A stretch of DNA of 64,000 nt from Eledone cirrhosa (GCA_964016885.1 OZ024740.1:5092865-5156864); one strand, 5' to 3'; shown: positions 1-15,497, numbered from the stretch's first letter. Made by a program: numbers and translations. The notes: generated by a model from the sequence alone, not told the origin.

Positions 1-3000
1 CTTTAGTTCTAGTGATGACAGAGAAATAACTTGTTTCTCTCTGTCACTGCTGTCATTCTTTAGTTCTAATGATGACAGAGAAATAACTTGTTTCTCTCTG
101 TCACTGCTGTCATTCTTTAGTTCTACTGATGACAGAGAAATAAATTGTTTCTCTCTGTCACTGCTGTCATTCTTTAGTTCTAGTGATGACAGAGAAATAA
201 CTTGTTTCTCTCTGTCACTGCTGTCATTCTTTAGTTCTACTGATGACAGAGAAATAACTTGTTTCTCTCTGTCACTGCTGTCATTCTTTAGTTCTAGTGA
301 TGACAGAGAAATAACTTGTTTCTCTCTGTCACTGCTGTCATTCTTTAGTTCTACTGATGACAGAGAAATAACTTGTTTCTCTCTGTCATTCTTTAGTTCT
401 CCTGATGACAGAGAAATAACTTGTTTCTCTCTGTCATTATTTAGTTCTACTGATGACAGAGAAATAACTTGTTTCTCTCTGTCACTGTTGTCATTCTTTA
501 GTTCTAGTGATGACAGAGAAATAACTTGTTTCTCTCTGTCACTGCTGTCATTCTTTAGTTCTACTGATCCCAGAGAAATAACTTGTTTCTCTCTGTCACT
601 GCTGTCATTCTTTAGTTCTAGTGATGACAGAGAAATAACTTGTTTCTCTCTGTCACTGCTGTCATTCTTTAGTTCTAGTGATGACAGAGAAATAACTTGT
701 TTCTCTCTGTCACTGCTGTCATTCTTTAGTTCTAGTGATGACAGAGAAATAACTTGTTTCTCACTGTCACTGCTGTCATTCTTTAGTTCTAGTGATGACA
801 GAGAAATAACTTGTTTCTCTCTGTCACTGCTGTCATTCTTTAGTTCTAGTGATGACAGAGAAATAACTTGTTTCTCTCTGTTACTGCTGTCATCCTTTAG
901 TTCTAGTGATGACAGAGAAATAACTTGTTTCTCTCTGTCACTGCTGTCATTCTTTAGTTCTAGTGATGACAGAGAAATAACTTGTTTCTCACTGTCACTG
1001 CTGTGATTCTGTAGTTCTAGTGATGACAGAGAAATAACTTGTTTCTCTCTGTCACTGCTGTCATTCTTTAGTTCTAGTGATGACAGAGAAATAACTTGTT
1101 TCTCTCTGTCACTGCTGTCATTCTTTAGTTCTAGTGATGACAGAGAAATAACTTGTTTCTCTCTGTCACTGCTGTCATTCTTTAGTTCTAGTGATGACAG
1201 AGAAATAACTTGTTTCTCTCTGTCACTGCTGTCATTCTTTAGTTCTAGTGATGACAGAGAAATAACTTATTTCTCTCTGTTACTGCTGTCATCCTTTAGT
1301 TCTAGTGATGACAGAGAAATAACTTGTTTCTCTCTGTCACTGCTGTCATTCTTTAGTTCTACTGATGACAGAGAAATAACTTGTTTCTCTCTGTCACTGC
1401 TGTCATTCTTTAGTTCTAGTGATGACAGAAAAATAACTTGTTTCTCTCTGTCACTGCTGTCATTCTTTAGTTCTAGTGATGACAGAGAAATAACTTGTTT
1501 CTCTCTGTCACTGCTGTCATTCTTTAGTTCTACTGATGACAGACAAATAACTTGTTTCTCTCTGTCACTGTTGTCATTCTTTAGTTCTACTGATGACAGA
1601 GAAATAACTTTTTTCTCTCTGTCACTGCTGTCATTCTTTAGTTCTAGTGATGACAGAGAAATAACTTGTTTCTCTCTGTCACTGCTGTCATTTTTTAGTT
1701 CTACTGATGACAGAGAAATAACTTGTTTCTCTCTGTCACTGCTGTCATTCTTTCGTTCTACTGATGACAGAGAAATAACTTGTTTCTCTCTGTCACTGCT
1801 GTCATTCTTTAGTTCTAGTGATGACAGAGAAATAACTTGTTTCTCTCTGTCACTGCTGTCATTCTTTAGTTCTAGTGATGACAGAGAAATAACTTGTTTC
1901 TCTCTGTCACTGCTGTCATACTTTAGTTCTAGTGATGACAGAGAAATAACTTGTTTCTCTCTGTCACACTTTAGTTCTACTGATGACAGAGAAATAACTT
2001 GTTTCTCTCTGTCACTGCTGTCATTCTTTAGTTCTAGTGATGACAGAGAAATAACTTGTTTCTCTCTGTCACTGCTGTCATTCTTTAGTATCTAGTGATG
2101 ACAGAGAAATAACTTGTTTCTCTCTGTCACTGCTGTCATTCTTTAGTTCTACTGATGACAGAGAAATAACTTGTTTCTCTCTGTCACTGCTGTCATTCTT
2201 TAGTTCTGCTGATGACAGAGAAATAACTTGTTTCTCTCTGTCACTGCTGTCATTCTTTAGTTCTAGTGATGACAGAGAAATAACTTGTTTCTCTCTGTCA
2301 CTGCTGTCATTCTTTAGTTCTAGTGATGACAGAGAAATAACTTGTTTCTCTCTGTCACACTTTAGTTCTACTGATGACAGAGAAATAACTTGTTTCTCTC
2401 TCTTACTGCTGTAATTCTTTAGTTCTAGTGATGACAGAGAAATAACTTGTTTCTCTCTGTCACACTTTAGTTCTACTGATGACAGAGAAATAGCTTGTTT
2501 CTCTCTGTCACTGCTGTTATTCTTTAGTTCTAGTGATGACAGAGAAATAACTTGTTTCTCTCTGTCACTGCTGTCATCCTTTAGTTCTAGTGATGACAGA
2601 GAAATAACTTGTTTCTCTCTGTCACTGCTGTCATTCTTTAGTTCTAGTGATGACAGAGAAATAACTTGTTTCTCTCTGTCACTGCTGTCATTCTTTAGTT
2701 CTAATGATGACAGAGAAATAACTTGTTTCTCTCTGTCACTGCTGTCATTCTTTAGTTCTACTGATGACAGAGAAATAAATTGTTTCTCTCTGTCACTGCT
2801 GTCATTCTTTAGTTCTAGTGATGACAGAGAAATAACTTGTTTCTCTCTGTCACTGCTGTCATTCTTTAGTTCTACTGATGACAGAGAAATAACTTGTTTC
2901 TCTCTGTCACTGCTGTCATTCTTTAGTTCTAGTGATGACAGAGAAATAACTTGTTTCTCTCTGTCACTGCTGTCATTCTTTAGTTCTACTGATGACAGAG

Positions 3001-3980
3001 AAATAACTTGTTTCTCTCTGTCATTCTTTAGTTCTCCTGATGACAGAGAAATAACTTGTTTCTCTCTGTCATTATTTAGTTCTACTGATGACAGAGAAAT
3101 AACTTGTTTCTCTCTGTCACTGTTGTCATTCTTTAGTTCTAGTGATGACAGAGAAATAACTTGTTTCTCTCTGTCACTGCTGTCATTCTTTAGTTCTACT
3201 GATCCCAGAGAAATAACTTGTTTCTCTCTGTCACTGCTGTCATTCTTTAGTTCTAGTGATGACAGAGAAATAACTTGTTTCTCTCTGTCACTGCTGTCAT
3301 TCTTTAGTTCTAGTGATGACAGAGAAATAACTTGTTTCTCTCTGTCACTGCTGTCATTCTTTAGTTCTAGTGATGACAGAGAAATAACTTGTTTCTCACT
3401 GTCACTGCTGTCATTCTTTAGTTCTAGTGATGACAGAGAAATAACTTGTTTCTCTCTGTCACTGCTGTCATTCTTTAGTTCTAGTGATGACAGAGAAATA
3501 ACTTGTTTCTCTCTGTTACTGCTGTCATCCTTTAGTTCTAGTGATGACAGAGAAATAACTTGTTTCTCTCTGTCACTGCTGTCATTCTTTAGTTCTAGTG
3601 ATGACAGAGAAATAACTTGTTTCTCACTGTCACTGCTGTGATTCTGTAGTTCTAGTGATGACAGAGAAATAACTTGTTTCTCTCTGTCACTGCTGTCATT
3701 CTTTAGTTCTAGTGATGACAGAGAAATAACTTGTTTCTCTCTGTCACTGCTGTCATTCTTTAGTTCTAGTGATGACAGAGAAATAACTTGTTTCTCTCTG
3801 TCACTGCTGTCATTCTTTAGTTCTAGTGATGACAGAGAAATAACTTGTTTCTCTCTGTCACTGCTGTCATTCTTTAGTTCTAGTGATGACAGAGAAATAA
3901 CTTATTTCTCTCTGTTACTGCTGTCATCCTTTAGTTCTAGTGATGACAGAGAAATAACTTGTTTCTCTCTGTCACTGCTG
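1..3980. repeat. Higher-order duplication in the satellite, offset 2635 bp
   Basis: The variant order from position 1 to about 1345 recurs from 2636 to about 3980. Shared rare markers include the AATGATGAC monomer, the two successive 48-bp monomers (CCTGATGAC, then CATTATTTAG), the ATCCCAGAG monomer, and the CTGTGATTCTGTAG monomer near 1005 and 3640. The 172-codon plus frames at 488 and 3123 are identical. The copies diverge after the ACTTATTTCTC monomer. Confidence 0.85.
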
Positions 3981-5889
3981 TCATTCTTTAGTTCTAGTGA
4001 TGACAGAGAAATAACTTGTTTCTCTCTGTTACTGCTGTCATTATTTAGTTCTAGTGATGACAGGGAAATAACTTGTATCTCTCTGTCACTGCTGTCATTC
4101 TTTAGTTCTAGTGATGACAGATAAATAACTTGTTTCTCTCTGTCACTGCTGTCATTCTTTAGTTCTAGTGATGACAGAGAAATAACTTGTTTCTCTCTGT
4201 CACTGCTGTCATCCTTTAGTTCTAGTGATGACAGAGAAATAACTTGTTTCTCTGTCACTGCTGTCATTCTTTAGTTCTAGTGATGACAGAGAAATAAGTT
4301 GTTTCTCTCTGTCACTGCTGTCATTCTTTACTTCTGCTGATGACAGATAAATAACTTGTTTCTCTCTGTCACTGCTGTCATTCTTTAGTTCTAGTGATGA
4401 CAGAGAAATAACTTGTTTCTCTCTGTCACTGCTGTCATTCTGTAGTTCTGCTGATGACAGAGAAATAACTTGTTTCTCTCTGTCATTCTTTAGTTCTAGT
4501 GATGACAGAGAAATAACTTGTTTCTCTCTGTCACTGCTGTCATTCTTTAGTTCTTCTGATGACAGATAAATAACTTGTTTCTCTCTGTCACTGCTGTCAT
4601 TCTTTAGTTCTAGTGATGACAGAGAAATAAGTTGTTTCTCTCTGTCACTGCTGTCATTCTTTATTTCTAGTGATGACAGATAAATAACTTGTTTCTCTCT
4701 GTCACTGCTGTCATCCTTTAGTTCTAGTGATGACAGAGAAATAACTTGTTTCTCTCTGTCACTGCTGTCATTCTTTAGTTCTAGTGATGACAGAGAAATA
4801 ACTTGTTTCTCTCTGTCACTGCTGTCATTCTTTAGTTCTAGTGATGACAGAGAAATAACTTGTTTCTCTCTGTCACTGCTGTCATTCTTTAGTTCTGCTG
4901 ATGACAGAGAAATAACTTGTTTCTCTCTGTTATTCTTTAGTTCTAGTGATGACAGAGAAATAACTTGTTTCTCTCTGTCACTACTGTCATTCTTTAGTTC
5001 TTCTGATGACAGAGAAATAACTTGTTTCTCTCTGTCATTCTTTAGTTCTAGTGATGACAGAGAAATAACTTGTTTCTCACTGTCACTGCTGTCATTCTTT
5101 AGTTCTAGTGATGACAGAGAAATAACATGTTTCTCTCTGTCACTGCTGTCATTCTTTAGGTCTAGTGATGACAGAGAAATAACTTGTTTCTCTCTGTTAC
5201 TGCTGTCATCCTTTAGTTCTAGTGATGACAGAGAAATAACTTGTTTCTCTCTGTCACTGCTGTCATTCTTTAGTTCTAGTGATGACAGAGAAATAACTTG
5301 TTTCTCACTGTCACTGCTGTGATTCTTTAGTTCTAGTGATGACACAGAAATAACTTGTTTCTCTCTGTCACTGCTGTCATTCTTTAGTTCTAGTGATGAC
5401 AGAGAAATAACTTGTTTCTCTCTGTCACTGCTGTCATTCTTTAGTTCTAGTGATGACAGAGAAATAACTTGTTTCTCTCTGTCACTGCTGTCATTCTTTA
5501 GTTCTAGTGATGACAGAGAAATAACTTGTTTCTCTCTGTCACTGCTGTCATTCTTTAGTTCTAGTGATGACAGAGAAATAACTTATTTCTCTCTGTTACT
5601 TCTGTCATCCTTTAGTTCTAGTGATGACAGAGAAATAACTTGTTTCTCTCTGTCACTGCTGTCATTCTTTAGTTCTAGTGATGACAGAGAAATAACTTGT
5701 TTCTCTCTGTTACTGCTGTCATTATTTAGTTCTAGTGATGACAGGGAAATAACTTGTATCTCTCTGTCACTGCTGTCATTCTTTACTTCTAGTGATGACA
5801 GATAAATAACTTGTTTCTCTCTGTCACTGCTGTCATTCTTTAGTTCTAGTGATGACAGAGAAATAACTTGTTTCTCTCTGTCACTGCTG

Positions 5890-7392
5890 TCATCCTTTAG
5901 TTCTAGTGATGACAGAGAAATAACTTGTTTCTCTGTCACTGCTGTCATTCTTTAGTTCTAGTGATGACAGAGAAATAAGTTGTTTCTCTCTGTCACTGCT
6001 GTCATTCTTTACTTCTGCTGATGACAGAGAAATAACTTGTTTCTCTCTGTCACTGCTGTCATTCTTTAGTTCTAGTGATGACAGAGAAATAACTTGTTTC
6101 TCTCTGTCACTGCTGTCATTCTTTAGTTCTGCTGATGACAGAGAAATAACTTGTTTCTCTCTGTCATTCTTTAGTTCTAGTGATGACAGAGAAATAACTT
6201 GTTTCTCTCTGTCACTGCTGTCATTCTTTAGTTCTTCTGATGACAGAGAAATAACTTGTTTCTCTCTGTCATTCTTTAGTTCTACTGATGACAGATAAAT
6301 AACTTGTTTCTCTCTGTCACTGCTGTCATTCTTTAGTTCTAGTGATGACAGAGAAATAAGTTGTTTCTCTCTGTCACTGCTGTCATTCTTTATTTCTAGT
6401 GATGACAGATAAATAACTTGTTTCTCTCTGTCACTGCTGTCATCCTTTAGTTCTAGTGATGACAGAGAAATAACTTGTTTCTCTCTGTCACTGCTGTCAT
6501 TCTTTAGTTCTAGTGATGACAGAGAAATAACTTGTTTCTCTCTGTCACTGCTGTCATTCTTTAGTTCTAGTGATGACAGAGAAATAACTTGTTTCTCTCT
6601 GTCACTGCTGTCATTCTTTAGTTCTGCTGATGACAGAGAAATAACTTGTTTCTCTCTGTCATTCTTTAGTTCTAGTGATGACAGAGAAATAACTTGTTTC
6701 TCTCTGTCACTACTGTCATTCTTTAGTTCTTCTGATGACAGAGAAATAACTTGTTTCTCTCTGTCATTCTTTAGTTCTACTGATGACAGATAAATAACTT
6801 GTTTCTCTCTGTCACTGCTGTCATTCTTTAGTTCTAGTGATGACAGAGAAATAACTTGTTTCTCTCTGTCACTGCTGTCATTCTTTAGTTCTAGTGATGA
6901 CAGAGAAATAACTTGTTTCTCACTGTCACTGCTGTCATTCTTTAGTTCTAGTGATGACAGAGAAATAACTTGTTTCTCTCTGTCACTGCTGTCATTCTTT
7001 AGTTCTAGTGATGACAGAGAAATAACTTGTTTCTCTCTGTTACTGCTGTCATCCTTTAGTTCTAGTGATGACAGAGAAATAACTTGTTTCTCTCTGTCAC
7101 TGCTGTCATTCTTTAGTTCTAGTGATGACAGAGAAATAACTTGTTTCTCACTGTCACTGCTGTGATTCTTTAGTTCTAGTGATGACAGAGAAATAACTTG
7201 TTTCTCTCTGTCACTGCTGTCATTCTTTAGTTCTAGTGATGACAGAGAAATAACTTGTTTCTCTCTGTCACTGCTGTCATTCTTTAGTTCTAGTGATGAC
7301 AGAGAAATAACTTGTTTCTCTCTGTCACTGCTGTCATTCTTTAGTTCTAGTGATGACAGTGAAATAACTTGTTTCTCTGTCACTGCTGTCAT
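5890..7392 (-). other. Satellite open frame, 500 codons
   Basis: The frame has the same repeat peptide and is bounded by 55-bp monomers near 5935 and 7375. Shorter relatives lie at 3902-4267, 4209-5345, 5583-5948 and 7424-7789 on the same strand. Probably not a gene. Confidence 0.15.
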
Positions 7393-10300
7393 TCTTTAGT
7401 TCTAGTGATGACAGAGAAATAACTTATTTCTCTCTGTTACTGCTGTCATCCTTTAGTTTTAGTGATGACAGAGAAATAACTTGTTTCTCTCTGTCACTGC
7501 TGTCATTCTTTAGTTCTAGTGATGACAGAGAAATAACTTGTTTCTCTCTGTTACTGCTGTCATTATTTAGTTCTAGTGATGACAGGGAAATAACTTGTAT
7601 CTCTCTGTCACTGCTGTCATTCTTTAGTTCTAGTGATGACAGATAAATAACTTGTTTCTCTCTGTCACTGCTGTCATTCTTTAGTTCTAGTGATGACAGA
7701 GAAATAACTTGTTTCTCTCTGTCACTGCTGTCATCCTTTAGTTCTAGTGATGACAGAGAAATAACTTGTTTCTCTGTCACTGCTGTCATTCTTTAGTTCT
7801 AGTGATGACAGAGAAATAAGTTGTTTCTCTCTGTCACTGCTGTCATTCTTTACTTCTGCTGATGACAGAGAAATAACTTGTTTCTCTCTGTCACTGCTGT
7901 CATTCTTTAGTTCTAGTGATGACAGAGAAATAACTTGTTTCTCTCTGTCACTGCTGTCATTCTTTAGTTCTGCTGATGACAGAGAAATAACTTGTTTCTC
8001 TCTGTCATTCTTTAGTTCTAGTGATGACAGAGAAATAACTTGTTTCTCTCTGTCACTGCTGTCATTCTTTAGTTCTTCTGATGACAGAGAAATAACTTGT
8101 TTCTCTCTGTCATTCTTTAGTTCTACTGATGACAGATAAATAACTTGTTTCTCTCTGTCACTGCTGTCATTCTTTAGTTCTAGTGATGACAGAGAAATAA
8201 ATTGTTTCTCTCTGTCACTGCTGTCATTCTTTATTTCTAGTGATGACAGATAAATAACTTGTTTCTCTCTGTCACTGCTGTCATCCTTTAGTTCTAGTGA
8301 TGACAGAGAAATAACTTGTTTCTCTCTGTCACTGCTGTCATTCTTTAGTTCTAGTGATGACAGAGAAATAACTTGTTTCTCTCTGTCACTGCTGTCATTC
8401 TTTAGTTCTAGTGATGACAGAGAAATAACTTGTTTCTCTCTGTCACTGCTGTCATTCTTTAGTTCTGCTGATGACAGAGAAATAACTTGTTTCTCTCTGT
8501 CATTCTTTAGTTCTAGTGATGACAGAGAAATAACTTGTTTCTCTCTGTCACTGCTGTCATTCTTTAGTTCTTCTGATGACAGAGAAATAACTTGTTTCTC
8601 TCTGTCATTCTTTAGTTCTACTGATGACAGATAAATAACTTGTTTCTCTCTGTCACTGCTGTCATTCTTTAGTTCTAGTGATGACAGAGAAATAAGTTGT
8701 TTCTCTCTGTCACTGCTGTCATTCTTTATTTCTAGTGATGACAGATAAATAACTTGTTTCTCTCTGTCACTGCTGTCATCCTTTAGTTCTAGTGATGACA
8801 GAGAAATAAGTTGTTTCTCTCTGTCACTGCTGTCATTCTTTAGTTCTAGTGATGACAGAGAAATAAGTTGTTTCTCTCTGTCACTGCTGTCATTCTTTAG
8901 TTCTAGTGATGACAGAGAAATAACTTGTTTCTCTCTGTCACTGCTGTCATTCTTTAGTTCTTCTGATGACAGAGAAATAACTTGTTTCTCTCTGTCATTC
9001 TTTAGTTCTACTGATGACAGATAAATAACTTGTTTCTCTCTGTCACTGCTGTCATTCTTTAGTTCTAGTGATGACAGAGAAATAACTTGTTTCTCTCTGT
9101 CACTGCTGTCATTCTTTAGTTCTAGTGATGACAGAGAAATAACTTGTTTCTCTCTGTCACTGCTGTCATTCTTTAGTTCTTCTGATGACAGAGAAATAAC
9201 TTGTTTCTCTCTGTCATTCTTTAGTTCTACTGATGACAGATAAATAACTTGTTTCTCTCTGTCACTGCTGTCATTCTTTAGTTCTAGTGATGACAGAGAA
9301 ATAAGTTGTTTCTCTCTGTCACTGCTGTCATTCTTTAGTTCTAGTGATGACAGAGAAATAACTTGTTTCTCTCTGTCACTGCTGTCATTCTTTAGTTCTA
9401 GTGATGACAGACAAATAACTTGTTTCTCTCTGTCACTGCTGTCATTCTTTAGTTCTAGTGATGACAGAGAAATAACGTGTTTCTCTCTGTCACTGCTGTC
9501 ATTCTTTAGTTCTAGTGATGACAGAGAAATAACTTGTTTCTCTCTGTCACTGCTGTCATTCTTTAGTTCTTCTGATGACAGAGAAATAACTTGTTTCTCT
9601 CTGTCATTCTTTAGTTCTACTGATGACAGAGAAATAACTTGTTTCTCTCTGTCACTGCTGTCATTCTTTAGTTCTACTGATGACAGAGAAAAAACTTGTT
9701 TCTCTCTGTCATTCTTTAGTTCTACTGATGACAGAGAAATAACTTGTTTCTCTCTGTCATTATTTAGTTCTACTGATGACAGAGAAATAACCTGTTTCTC
9801 TCTGTCACTGTTGTCATTCTTTAGTTCTAGTGATGACAGAGAAATAACTTGTTTCTCTCTGTCACTGCTATCATTCTTTAGTTCTACTGATCACAGAGAA
9901 ATAACTTGTTTCTCTCTGTCACTGCTGTCATTCTTTAGTTCTAGTGATGACAGAGAAATAACTTGTTTCTCTCTGTCACTGCTGTCATTCTTTAGTTCTA
10001 GTGATGACAGAGAAATAACTTGTTTCTCTCTGTCACTGCTGTCATTCTTTAGTTCTAGTGATGACAGAGAAATAACTTGTTTCTCTGTCACTGCTGTCAT
10101 TCTTTAGTTCTAGTGATGACAGAGAAATAACTTATTTCTCTCTGTTACTGCTGTCATCCTTTAGTTCTAGTGATGACAGAGAAATAACTTGTTTCTCTCT
10201 GTCACTGCTGTCATTCTTTAGTTCTACTGATGACAGATAAATAACTTGTTTCTCTCTGTCACTGCTGTCATTCTTTAGTTCTAGTGATGACAGAGAAATA

Positions 10301-13300
10301 AGTTGTTTCTCTCTGTCACTGCTGTCATTCTTTATTTCTAGTGATGACAGATAAATAACTTGTTTCTCTCTGTCACTGCTGTCATCCTTTAGTTCTAGTG
10401 ATGACAGAGAAATAAGTTGTTTCTCTCTGTCACTGCTGTCATTCTTTAGTTCTAGTGATGACAGAGAAATAAGTTGTTTCTCTCTGTCACTGCTGTCATT
10501 CTTTAGTTCTAGTGATGACAGAGAAATAACTTGTTTCTCTCTGTCACTGCTGTCATTCTTTAGTTCTTCTGATGACAGAGAAATAACTTGTTTCTCTCTG
10601 TCATTCTTTAGTTCTACTGATGACAGATAAATAACTTGTTTCTCTCTGTCACTGCTGTCATTCTTTAGTTCTAGTGATGACAGAGAAATAACTTGTTTCT
10701 CTCTGTCACTGCTGTCATTCTTTAGTTCTAGTGATGACAGAGAAATAACTTGTTTCTCTCTGTCACTGCTGTCATTCTTTAGTTCTTCTGATGACAGAGA
10801 AATAACTTGTTTCTCTCTGTCATTCTTTAGTTCTACTGATGACAGATAAATAACTTGTTTCTCTCTGTCACTGCTGTCATTCTTTAGTTCTAGTGATGAC
10901 AGAGAAATAAGTTGTTTCTCTCTGTCACTGCTGTCATTCTTTAGTTCTAGTGATGACAGAGAAATAACTTGTTTCTCTCTGTCACTGCTGTCATTCTTTA
11001 GTTCTAGTGATGACAGACAAATAACTTGTTTCTCTCTGTCACTGCTGTCATTCTTTAGTTCTAGTGATGACAGAGAAATAACTTGTTTCTCTCTGTCACT
11101 GCTGTCATTCTTTAGTTCTAGTGATGACAGAGAAATAACTTGTTTCTCTCTGTCACTGCTGTCATTCTTTAGTTCTTCTGATGACAGAGAAATAACTTGT
11201 TTCTCTCTGTCATTCTTTAGTTCTACTGATGACAGAGAAATAACTTGTTTCTCTCTGTCACTGCTGTCATTCTTTAGTTCTACTGATGACAGAGAAAAAA
11301 CTTGTTTCTCTCTGTCATTCTTTAGTTCTACTGATGACAGAGAAATAACTTGTTTCTCTCTGTCATTATTTAGTTCTACTGATGACAGAGAAATAACCTG
11401 TTTCTCTCTGTCACTGTTGTCATTCTTTAGTTCTAGTGATGACAGAGAAATAACTTGTTTCTCTCTGTCACTGCTATCATTCTTTAGTTCTACTGATCAC
11501 AGAGAAATAACTTGTTTCTCTCTGTCACTGCTGTCATTCTTTAGTTCTTCTGATGACAGAGAAATAACTTGTTTCTCTCTGTCATTCTTTAGTTCTACTG
11601 ATGACAGATAAATAACTTGTTTCTCTCTGTCACTGCTGTCATTCTTTAGTTCTAGTGATGACAGAGAAATAACTTATTTCTCTCTGTTACTGCTGTCATC
11701 CTTTAGTTCTAGTGATGACAGAGAAATAACTTGTTTCTCTCTGTCACTGCTGTCATTCTTTAGTTCTAGTGATGACAGATAAATAACTTGTTTCTCTCTG
11801 TCACTGCTGTCATTCTTTAGTTCTAGTGATGACAGAGAAATAAGTTGTTTCTCTCTGTCACTGCTGTCATTCTTTATTTCTAGTGATGACAGATAAATAA
11901 CTTGTTTCTCTCTGTCACTGCTGTCATCCTTTAGTTCTAGTGATGACAGAGAAATAAGTTGTTTCTCTCTGTCACTGCTGTCATTCTTTAGTTCTAGTGA
12001 TGACAGAGAAATAAGTTGTTTCTCTCTGTCACTGCTGTCATTCTTTAGTTCTAGTGATGACAGAGAAATAACTTGTTTCTCTCTGTCACTGCTGTCATTC
12101 TTTAGTTCTTCTGATGACAGAGAAATAACTTGTTTCTCTCTGTCATTCTTTAGTTCTACTGATGACAGATAAATAACTTGTTTCTCTCTGTCACTGCTGT
12201 CATTCTTTAGTTCTAGTGATGACAGAGAAATAACTTGTTTCTCTCTGTCACTGCTGTCATTCTTTAGTTCTAGTGATGACAGAGAAATAACTTGTTTCTC
12301 TCTGTCACTGCTGTCATTCTTTAGTTCTTCTGATGACAGAGAAATAACTTGTTTCTCTCTGTCATTCTTTAGTTCTACTGATGACAGATAAATAACTTGT
12401 TTCTCTCTGTCACTGCTGTCATTCTTTAGTTCTAGTGATGACAGAGAAATAAGTTGTTTCTCTCTGTCACTGCTGTCATTCTTTAGTTCTAGTGATGACA
12501 GAGAAATAACTTGTTTCTCTCTGTCACTGCTGTCATTCTTTAGTTCTAGTGATGACAGACAAATAACTTGTTTCTCTCTGTCACTGCTGTCATTCTTTAG
12601 TTCTAGTGATGACAGAGAAATAACTTGTTTCTCTCTGTCACTGCTGTCATTCTTTAGTTCTAGTGATGACAGAGAAATAACTTGTTTCTCTCTGTCACTG
12701 CTGTCATTCTTTAGTTCTTCTGATGACAGAGAAATAACTTGTTTCTCTCTGTCATTCTTTAGTTCTACTGATGACAGAGAAATAACTTGTTTCTCTCTGT
12801 CACTGCTGTCATTCTTTAGTTCTACTGATGACAGAGAAAAAACTTGTTTCTCTCTGTCATTCTTTAGTTCTACTGATGACAGAGAAATAACTTGTTTCTC
12901 TCTGTCATTATTTAGTTCTACTGATGACAGAGAAATAACCTGTTTCTCTCTGTCACTGTTGTCATTCTTTAGTTCTAGTGATGACAGAGAAATAACTTGT
13001 TTCTCTCTGTCACTGCTATCATTCTTTAGTTCTACTGATCACAGAGAAATAACTTGTTTCTCTCTGTCACTGCTGTCATTCTTTAGTTCTAGTGATGACA
13101 GAGAAATAACTTGTTTCTCTCTGTCACTGCTGTCATTATTTAGTTCTAGTGATGACAGAGAAATAACTTGTTTCTCTCTGTCACTGCTGTCATTCTTTAG
13201 TTCTAGTGATGACAGAGAAATAACTTATTTCTCACTGTCACTGCTGTCATTCTTTAGTTCTAGTGATGACAGAGAAATAACTTGTTTCTCTCTGTCACTG

Positions 13301-13700
13301 CTGTCATTCTTTAGTTCTAGTAATGACAGAGAAATAACTTGTTTCTCTCTGTCACTGCTGTCATTCTTTAGTTCTAGTGATGACAGAGAAATAACTTGTT
13401 TCTCTCTGTTACTGCTGTCATCCTTTAGTTCTAGTGATGACAGAGAAATAACTTGTTTCTCTCTGTCACTGCTGTCATTCTTTAGTTCTAGTGATGACAG
13501 ATAAATAACTTGTTTCTCTCTGTCACTGCTGTCATTCTTTAGTTCTAGTGATGACAGAGAAATAACTTGTTTCTCTCTGTCACTGCTGTCATCCTTTAGT
13601 TCTAGTGATGACAGAGAAATAACTTGTTTCTCTGTCACTGCTGTCATTCTTTAGTTCTAGTGATGACAGAGGAATAACTTGTTTCTCTCTGTTACTGCTG

Positions 13701-15497
13701 TCATTCTTTAGTTCTAGTGATGACAGAGAAATAACTTGTTTCTCTGTCACTGTTGTCATTCTTTAGTTCTAGTGATGACAGAGAAATAAGTTGTTTCTCT
13801 CGGTCACTGCTGTCATTCTTTACTTCTGCTGATGACAGAGAAATAACTTGTTTCTCTCTGTCACTGCTGTCATTCTTTAGTTCTAGTGATGACAGAGAAA
13901 TAACTTGTTTCTCTCTGTCACTGCTGTCATTCTTTAGTTCTTCTGATGACAGAAAAATAACTTGTTTCTCTCTGTCATTCTTTAGTTCTACTGATGACAG
14001 ATAAATAACTTGTTTCTCTCTGTCACTGCTGTCATTCTTTAATTCTAGTGATGACAGAGAAATAAGTTGTTTCTCTCTGTCACTGCTGTCATTCTTTATT
14101 TCTAGTGATGACAGATAAATAACTTGTTTCTCTCTGTCACTGCTGTCATCCTTTAGTTCTAGTGATGACAGAGAAATAACTTGTTTCTCTCTGTCACTGC
14201 TGTCATTCTTTAGTTCTAGTGATGACAGAGAAATAAGTTGTTTCTCTCTGTCACTGCTGTCATTCTTTAGTTCTAGTGATGACAGAGAAATAAGTTGTTT
14301 CTCTCTGTCACTGTTGTCATTCTTTAGTTCTAGTGATGACAGAGAAATAACTTGTTTCTTTCTGTCACTGCTGTCATTCTTTAGTTCTAGTGATGACAGA
14401 GAAATAACTTGTTTCTCTCTGTCACTGCTGTCATTCTTTAGTTCTTCTGATGACAGAGAAATAACTTGTTTCTCTCTGTCATTCTTTAGTTCTACTGATG
14501 ACAGATAAATAACTTGTTTCTCTCTGTCACTGCTGTCATTCTTTAGTTCTAGTGATGACAGAGAAATAAGTTGTTTCTCTCTGTCACTGCTGTCATTCTT
14601 TAGTTCTAGTGATGACAGAGAAATAACTTGTTTCTCTCTGTCACTGCTGTCATTCTTTAGTTCTAGTGATGACAGAGAAATAACTTGTTTCTCTCTGTCA
14701 CTGCTGTCATTCTTTAGTTCTAGTGATGACAGAGAAATAACTTGTTTCTCTCTGTCACTGCTGTCATTCCTTAGTTCTAGTGATGACAGAGAAATAACTT
14801 GTTTCTCTCTGTCACTGCTGTCATTCTTTAGTTCTTCTGATGACAGACAAATAACTTGTTTCTCTCTGTCATTCTTTAGTTCTACTGATGACAGATAAAT
14901 AACTTGTTTCTCTCTGTCACTGCTGTCATTCTTTAGTTCTAGTGATGACAGATAAATAACATGTTTCTCTCTGTTACTGCTGTCATCATTTAGTTCTAGT
15001 GATGACAGAGAAATAACTTGTTTCTCTCTGTCACTGCTGTCATTCTTTAGTTCTAGTGATGACAGAGAAATAACTTGTTTCTCTCTGTCACTGCTGTCAT
15101 TCTTTAGTTCTAGTGATGACAGAGATATAACTTGTTTCTCTCTGTCACTGTTGTCATTCTTTAGTTCTAGTGATGACAGAGAAATAACTTGTTTCTCTCT
15201 GTTACTGCTGTCATCCTTTAGTTCTAGTGATGACAGAGAAATAACTTGTTTCTCTCTCTCACTGTTGTCATTCTTTAGTTCTACTGATGACAGAGAAATA
15301 ACATGTTTCTCTCTGTCACTGCTGTCATTCTTTAGTTCTAGTGATGACAGATAAATAACTTGTTTCTCTCTGTTACTGCTGTCATCCTTTAGTTCTAGTG
15401 ATGACAGAGAAATAACTTGCTTCTCTCTGTCACTGCTGTCATTCTTTAGTTCTAGTGATGACAGAAATAACTTGTTTCTCTCTGTCACTGCTGTCAT
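13701..15497 (-). other. Satellite open frame, 598 codons
   Basis: This is a KQVISLSSLELKNDSSDRE-type repeat frame related to 26887-29112, from which it differs by about 324 bp of missing monomers and by its N-terminal end. That end is altered by a 2-nt loss in GATGACAGAAATAAC near 15460. Coding status unknown. Confidence 0.15.
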